A stretch of 64,000 nt of DNA from Desulfuromonas thiophila. Lineage in GTDB: Bacteria > Desulfobacterota > Desulfuromonadia > Desulfuromonadales > Desulfuromonadaceae. The stretch spans positions 1 through 64,000 of the forward strand of contig NZ_FNAQ01000002.1 of assembly GCF_900101955.1 (NCBI RefSeq), read 5' to 3'. The position numbers were made by a program, and so were the translations under genes. The stretch's first letter is position 1. Each line of letters starts with the position of its first letter. This document shows positions 59,870 through 64,000 of this stretch, piece by piece. The notes below the pieces were generated by a model, which searched no databases, was not told where the DNA came from, and saw only the letters and a list, made by a program, of their open reading frames with translations.

Positions 59870-61225
59870 TTGAGCGGACAACAGCGAACAGTCGTGGCAG
59901 CCATCTGGGATTTTTTCTGCTCCCTCAAGCTGTCGATCTTTACCCTCATCGTTCTGGCGATCACCTCGATTATCGGTACGGTGATCCAGCAGAACCGGCC
60001 GGCCGAAGAATACTTGCGGTTCTTCAGCGAAAAAACCTACCACCTGCTCAACAGTCTGCAATTCTTCGACATGTACCATTCCTGGTGGTTCATCGGCCTG
60101 CTGATTCTGTTCAGTATCAATCTGGTGTGCTGTTCCATCAAGCGGCTGCCGCGCGTGTGGAAGCTGGTACGCCACCCCCAGCTGACGCCGAGTGAGGCGT
60201 TGCTGAAAAGCTTTTCCAATGTCGATGAACAACTGGTCACGGGCAGCCTTGCCGAGGTGCGCCAGCGCATGGAGGCTTTTGTGGCCCGCGAATTCGCCCC
60301 GCCGGTGTGCAACAGCGGCGAGGCCGGTCTCTATCTTTATGCCGACAAGTCGCGCTACGCCCGTTTGGGGGTTTATGTCACTCATCTGTCGATCCTGATT
60401 ATCTTTATCGGTGCCATCATTGGCAACCTGTTCGGCTACAAGGCTTTTGTCAACATTCCTGAAGGTGGCAGCGTCGATCAGGTTTGGCTGCGCAGTGGCG
60501 GGGTGGCCGATCTGGGGTTCTCGGTGACCTGTGAGGATTTCAGTGTCAGCTTCTACGACAACTCACAGCGGCCGAAAGAATATCGCAGCCTGTTGACCAT
60601 CAAGGATGGCGGTGAGGTGGTGATCGACAAACGGCCGGTTATTGTCAACGATCCGTTGAGCTACAAGGGCATCACTTTTTATCAGTCGAGCTATGGGCCG
60701 GCCGGTGGCGAGGTGCTGTCTGTCAAGGTGAAGCTGCGCGGTACCGACAAGGCCCAGGCCTATGCGTTGCAACGGGGAGAGCGGGCATTGCTGCCCGATG
60801 ATACCCGTATCCAGCTGGTTGATTTTACGCCTTCGTTTCGCAATTTCGGTCCGGCGGCCAGGTTGCAGGTGCAGCCCGCCAGTGCAGAGGCGTTTTCCGT
60901 AACCCTGTTCAAGAACTTCCCGGATTTTGACGACCAGCGGGGTGGTGAGCATATCTTCACGCTGGAGGATTTCGAACAGAAATACTATACCGGGCTGCAG
61001 GCGACCAAGGACCCCGGTGTCTGGGTGGTGTGGCTGGGCTGCACCCTGCTGGTGCTGGGCAGCCTGGTGGCCTTTTTCCTGTCGCACCGCCGCCTGTGGG
61101 TGGTGCTGAGCGAGAAGCAGGGCAAGGTGCGGGTACGGCTGGTGGGCTCGGCCCATCGTAACCAGCCAGCCTTCGAGCTGTATTTCGATCGTCTCAAGGA
61201 AGCCTTTCGCAAGGAGCTGGCCTAG
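59870..61225 (+). CDS. resB: Cytochrome c biogenesis protein ResB
   Basis: 451 residues, system II cytochrome c maturation. Four membrane helices are predicted: AIWDFFCSLKLSIFTLIVLAI and WWFIGLLILFSINLVCC early, LGVYVTHLSILIIFIGAIIGN in the middle, and WVVWLGCTLLVLGSLVAFFLS near the end, with a large periplasmic domain between the last two. With CcsB it delivers haem to apocytochromes c. The start is a TTG at 59870, because AAAGGAG lies 9 bases upstream and the family N-terminus starts there; an ATG at 59831 has no such site. ccsB follows after 21 bases. Confidence 0.9.
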   Translation: MSGQQRTVVAAIWDFFCSLKLSIFTLIVLAITSIIGTVIQQNRPAEEYLRFFSEKTYHLLNSLQFFDMYHSWWFIGLLILFSINLVCCSIKRLPRVWKLVRHPQLTPSEALLKSFSNVDEQLVTGSLAEVRQRMEAFVAREFAPPVCNSGEAGLYLYADKSRYARLGVYVTHLSILIIFIGAIIGNLFGYKAFVNIPEGGSVDQVWLRSGGVADLGFSVTCEDFSVSFYDNSQRPKEYRSLLTIKDGGEVVIDKRPVIVNDPLSYKGITFYQSSYGPAGGEVLSVKVKLRGTDKAQAYALQRGERALLPDDTRIQLVDFTPSFRNFGPAARLQVQPASAEAFSVTLFKNFPDFDDQRGGEHIFTLEDFEQKYYTGLQATKDPGVWVVWLGCTLLVLGSLVAFFLSHRRLWVVLSEKQGKVRVRLVGSAHRNQPAFELYFDRLKEAFRKELA

Positions 61226-61246
61226 GCTGGCCGGGAGTTGAGAACT

Positions 61247-62101
61247 ATGCAAAGCGGACAGTTGTTCAATCTGGTGACCGTCGGGTATTTCGCCTCCATG
61301 GTACTGTTCATAGCCTTTCTGGCGCTGCGCAGCTCGCTGATTGCGCGGTTGGCGACCTGGATTGCCGTGGCTGGTTTTCTTCTGCAGACCGGCGCCATTG
61401 GCTTGCGCTGGTATGAAACCTATCAGATCCCTGGAGGTGCCGGTTATGCACCCATGTCGAATCTGTATGAATCGGTGGTGTTCTTTTCCTGGACCATTCT
61501 GCTGATTTATCTGCTGATCGATCTGAAATACCGCCAGCCCGCAGTGGGTGCTTTCGTGCTGCCCTTCGCTTTTCTGGCGATGACCTGGGCCCAGCTGCGG
61601 CTGGATTCCACCATCTCGCCGCTGGTGCCGGCCCTGCAGAGTAACTGGCTGACCTATCATGTCATTACCTGTTTTCTTGGCTATGCCGCCTTTGCCGTGG
61701 CCTGTGGCGTGTCGATCATGTACCTGATCAAGGTGGCCAAGGAAAAGGATGGCGGCAGAGGCCCGGCCGGCGGAATTGTCGGCCAGTTTCCCAGCGCCAA
61801 GGTGCTTGACGATCTTAACTACAAGGCCATCATGATTGGTTTTCCCCTGCTGTCGCTGGGGATCATTACCGGCGCAGCCTGGGCCAATTACGCTTGGGGA
61901 ACCTACTGGAGCTGGGACCCGAAGGAAACCTGGAGCCTGATCGTCTGGTTTATCTACGCCGCCTTTCTGCATGCCCGAATTACCCGTGGCTGGGCTGGCC
62001 GGCGGGCGGCGGTGCTGTCGATCGTTGGCTTCGCCGCTACCATCTTCTGCTATCTGGGCGTCAACCTGCTGCTGGCCGGTCTGCATTCCTACGGTTCCTA
62101 G
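61247..62101 (+). CDS. ccsB: Cytochrome c biogenesis protein CcsB/CcsA family (ResC-like)
   Basis: 284 residues with about eight membrane helices. The haem-handling WWD-type motif reads WGTYWSWDPKETWSLIVWF, with conserved His residues in NWLTYHVI and in the later FLHARITRGW segment. It exports or presents haem for attachment to CXXCH sites, together with ResB just upstream. GGGAG lies 9 bases before the ATG at 61247. The terminator at 62128-62160 ends this two-gene operon. Confidence 0.92.
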   Translation: MQSGQLFNLVTVGYFASMVLFIAFLALRSSLIARLATWIAVAGFLLQTGAIGLRWYETYQIPGGAGYAPMSNLYESVVFFSWTILLIYLLIDLKYRQPAVGAFVLPFAFLAMTWAQLRLDSTISPLVPALQSNWLTYHVITCFLGYAAFAVACGVSIMYLIKVAKEKDGGRGPAGGIVGQFPSAKVLDDLNYKAIMIGFPLLSLGIITGAAWANYAWGTYWSWDPKETWSLIVWFIYAAFLHARITRGWAGRRAAVLSIVGFAATIFCYLGVNLLLAGLHSYGS

Positions 62102-62127
62102 TCGCTGAGCCAGCAGCGCTGTTTGTC

Positions 62128-62160
62128 CGGGGAGACCGTCTGACGGTCTCCCCGTTTTTT
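62128..62160 (+). terminator. Terminator after ccsB
   Basis: A near-perfect palindrome (CGGGGAGACCGT / ACGGTCTCCCCG) is followed by six T residues, about 27 bases after the ccsB stop. Confidence 0.93.
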
Positions 62161-62211
62161 ACCGTCCCGGCCCGTTTGTCGGGACCTTAAGCAGGGCGGG
62201 GAGGCAGAGCG

Positions 62212-62937
62212 ATGGAGCAGGGACAGCAACCGGAAGCGCCGGAGACTCTGCTGGCCGCCGATGAAACCCTCGACAGCGTACAGGACGCCGGCCTGCGGCT
62301 GATCCAGCCCCGCCAGGGGTACCGCTTTTCCTTCGATCCGCTGGTGCTGTGTGATTTTGCCCGGCTTGATGGGGTACAGCATCTGCTTGACTTAGGCTGC
62401 GGCTGCGGTCTGATGGCTCTGCTGGCGGCGCGGCGCCAGCCTGCGCTGCGGGTGACCGCCATCGAGGTGCAGCCTGCCCAGGCAGACCGGGCACGGCGCA
62501 ATGTCTGTCTCAATGGTCTGGAATCGCAGGTGCGGGTGGTCTGTGGCGATGTGCGGCAGTGGGCGCCGACGGCGCGGCAGAGCTGTGACCTGGTGCTGTG
62601 CAATCCGCCCTTCAGGCCGGCACAGGCCGGTCGTCAAGCCCTGGACGCCGAGCGCCGCGCGGCCCGTCACGAACAACATGGCACCCTGGCTGAACTGCTG
62701 AGTGCTGCAGGTCAGGTGCTGAGCCATGGCGGCCGCTGTGCGCTGGTGCATCTGGCCGAACGCCTGACCGACGTGCTGGAAGCCATGCGTCGGGCCCGGC
62801 TGGAGCCCAAACGCTTGCGACTGGTGCACAGTCGTGCCGGCCAGGATGCCTGTCTGGTGCTGGTGGAGGGGCGTAAGGGCAGCCGTCCGGGGCTGAGGGT
62901 GCAGTCACCGTTGCTGCTGCAGGATGAAGAAATCTAG
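62212..62937 (+). CDS. SAM-dependent N6-adenine/N-methyltransferase, TrmN6 (YfiC)-like
   Basis: 241 residues. LLDLGCGCGLMALLAAR is the SAM-binding motif I and CNPPF is the catalytic NPPY/F motif of N6-adenine methyltransferases. The start RLIQPRQGYRFSFDPLVLCDF matches tRNA1(Val)-A37 methyltransferase-like proteins. RNA is the likely target. GGGGAGG precedes the ATG. Its stop lies in a CTAG shared with the stop of the convergent dciA gene. Confidence 0.85.
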   Translation: MEQGQQPEAPETLLAADETLDSVQDAGLRLIQPRQGYRFSFDPLVLCDFARLDGVQHLLDLGCGCGLMALLAARRQPALRVTAIEVQPAQADRARRNVCLNGLESQVRVVCGDVRQWAPTARQSCDLVLCNPPFRPAQAGRQALDAERRAARHEQHGTLAELLSAAGQVLSHGGRCALVHLAERLTDVLEAMRRARLEPKRLRLVHSRAGQDACLVLVEGRKGSRPGLRVQSPLLLQDEEI

Positions 62938-63437
62938 GAGCGCAGTTGCTGACGCAGACGCTCGGCCTTGTGGCGGCGCTGGTGGGCTTGGATCAGGCGC
63001 TGCAGGGCGGCTCGCACCTGTGGGTCGGCGATGGCGGCGGTCAGGCGGGAGATGGCAGCCAGTTCCAGGCTGTTGAGTTCGGGCAGCGTTTCCTTGTGCT
63101 CAATGCGCTGAAGACGGGTGGCTACCGGTCGGCGGCGCAGAAAGATGCCCTCGATGGGATGGTCGCCGAGCTGGGCGTTGAGGCTGGCGAGCAGGCGCGG
63201 TTTGAGGAGTTGCAGCTGCTGCATCCAGACTGGATGGTCAACCTCAACCTCCAGAATCTGCTGGCGCAGACGTACCGGCCGGGCATGGCAGGCGATGGTC
63301 CGACCGACCGTCTGGTCCCACAGTTGCCAGATGGCGTGTTGCTCAATGCGGTTGCGAATGCCCAGCGAGCCGAACAGCTGGTTGAGGATATCGCGGCTGC
63401 GTTCCGGCGTGGCACGCCCACGGTTGTTACGGCTCAT
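62934..63437 (-). CDS. dciA: DciA-like protein, DUF721 (replicative helicase loading)
   Basis: 167 residues. The N-terminal half matches DUF721/DciA: ILNQLFGSLGIRNRIEQHAIWQLWDQTVGRTIACHARPVRLRQQILEVEVDHPVWMQQL (in parts), with the W..VG..I..H..P pattern. DciA recruits the DnaB helicase in bacteria lacking DnaC/DnaI. A basic helical C-terminal tail follows. The ATG overlaps the stop of the upstream membrane-protein gene (ATGA), so translation is coupled. The 3' end overlaps the methyltransferase gene by 4 bases. Confidence 0.85.
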   Translation of the reverse strand: MSRNNRGRATPERSRDILNQLFGSLGIRNRIEQHAIWQLWDQTVGRTIACHARPVRLRQQILEVEVDHPVWMQQLQLLKPRLLASLNAQLGDHPIEGIFLRRRPVATRLQRIEHKETLPELNSLELAAISRLTAAIADPQVRAALQRLIQAHQRRHKAERLRQQLRS

Positions 63438-63706
63438 GACCGACCGGGCTGCTGCAGACGCAAACGCAGCCAGCCGCCGCCGAACTGGCCGAGCAGGGCG
63501 CCGAGAATCGACAGGGGGATAACCTGCCAGTCGAGGGCAAAATGCAGCCGCAGCCACAGCAGCAGAGGAATGGACAGGTGGATGTAGGCGAACCAGGCCA
63601 GCGAGCGTTTGACGACACCCTGACGCAGGTAGCCCAGCGGTAGATTAACCAGTACCGCGGTGCCGGCCAGCAGGGCGATTTTGAGGCCGAAAGGGGTCAG
63701 CTGCAT
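63434..63706 (-). CDS. Small membrane protein upstream of dciA
   Basis: 90 residues with two to three membrane helices (about 8-28, 36-55, 60-78) and a basic C-terminus. I recognise no family. The ATGA overlap with dciA shows it is a translated gene of the same operon. Confidence 0.65.
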   Translation of the reverse strand: MQLTPFGLKIALLAGTAVLVNLPLGYLRQGVVKRSLAWFAYIHLSIPLLLWLRLHFALDWQVIPLSILGALLGQFGGGWLRLRLQQPGRS

Positions 63707-63822
63707 GCCGGATCCACAGAAAATGAGGTGCGAGGCGGGCTGGTCTTGCCGGAGAAAACCAGCGTACCTTAGCCATTTGGCAGGCGGCTGTCAATGTGAA
63801 GAACCCGCAAAGGAGCCAGGAT

Positions 63823-64000
63823 ATGCGCATGGTCGGGCCGGATCAGTGTCTGCTGGTGTTTGATTCCCTGCACCGCGTCATGCGGGCCGAGCAGCTGCTG
63901 CAGGAGCGTTTCAGCGTGTTGCTGGTGCCACTGCCGCGGGTGTTGTCGTCCGATTGCGGCATGGCACTGCGTATCCTGGCGGCTGAGGGGCCGGCCATCG
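63823..64000 (+). CDS. DUF3343 (putative Se/S carrier-like) protein, N-terminal part
   Basis: The frame MRMVGPDQCLLVFDSLHRVMRAEQLLQERFSVLLVPLPRVLSSDCGMALRIL..., shown here in outline, matches DUF3343: LLVFDS-H-hhhAE-LL, then LVPLPR and SSDCGMALR, with the conserved Cys that may carry persulfide or selenium. AAGGAG lies 8 bases before the ATG. The gene is cut by the right edge after 59 codons; DUF3343 proteins are about 80-90 residues, so only the end is missing. Confidence 0.85.
   Translation, partial: MRMVGPDQCLLVFDSLHRVMRAEQLLQERFSVLLVPLPRVLSSDCGMALRILAAEGPAI

Noticed and set aside
1-64000. CRISPR arrays, tRNA or rRNA genes
   Set aside because: No regularly spaced direct repeats were seen, and no cloverleaf T-loop (GGTTCRANNCC) in a plausible context was recognised by eye.

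Overview
The window is a 64 kb stretch of GC-rich, densely packed bacterial chromosome. Several traits together suggest a delta-proteobacterial anaerobe of the Desulfuromonas/Geobacter/Pelobacter type: ResB/CcsB (system II) cytochrome c maturation, a VC_2705-type Na+ symporter linked to a cNMP/CBS/nucleotidyltransferase protein, a ThiE-ThiD fusion under a TPP riboswitch, a DciA-type helicase loader, DUF3343, and ferritin beside rubredoxin. The taxonomic placement is inference from gene content; no rRNA or tRNA gene was recognised.

Layout. 0-2 kb: the 3' end of an ISL3-family insertion sequence lies directly in front of a Na+/solute symporter gene. 2.7-10.2 kb: a TPR lipoprotein-like gene, then five genes of unclear joint function: a DEDDh exonuclease, a degenerate acetyl-CoA-synthetase homologue that has lost key catalytic residues, an amidoligase-like protein, a gamma-glutamylcyclotransferase-like protein facing it tail to tail, and a cNMP-CBS-DUF294 nucleotidyltransferase-like sensor. 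10.3-14.4 kb: housekeeping genes (asnS, trpS, rpsU) and small conserved genes. 14.4-17.8 kb: a long-form GAPDH divergent from class II aldolase, ferritin and rubredoxin. 17.9-28.2 kb: speD, a MATE pump with a TetR regulator, a pabB-pabC fusion, an RNA pseudouridine synthase, an ABC-F ATPase and a GspA/GspB secretin-assembly pair.

28.5-45.0 kb: an unusually complete glycogen island. It holds a short alpha-glucan phosphorylase, pgi, glk, glgC, a GH57 glucanase, malQ, glgB, glgA, a long glycogen phosphorylase and an MFS transporter. The genes cover polymer synthesis (GlgC, GlgA, GlgB), breakdown (two phosphorylases, MalQ, GH57) and entry of the products into glycolysis (Glk, Pgi). The first gene of each half, glgP at 28.6 kb and malQ at 36.3 kb, carries the same leader element, identical at 40 of 44 positions. 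I do not recognise it, and it is the strongest candidate for an undescribed cis-regulatory element.

45-64 kb: a tautomerase, a three-repeat DUF1566 lipoprotein, a DNA glycosylase, a TPP-riboswitch-controlled thiED-thiC operon, a PAS-GGDEF-EAL protein, alr overlapping a RACo-like ASKHA ATPase without its iron-sulfur domain, purH-purD-purE, resB-ccsB, a NPPF-type methyltransferase, dciA with a small membrane protein, and the start of a DUF3343 gene cut by the window edge.
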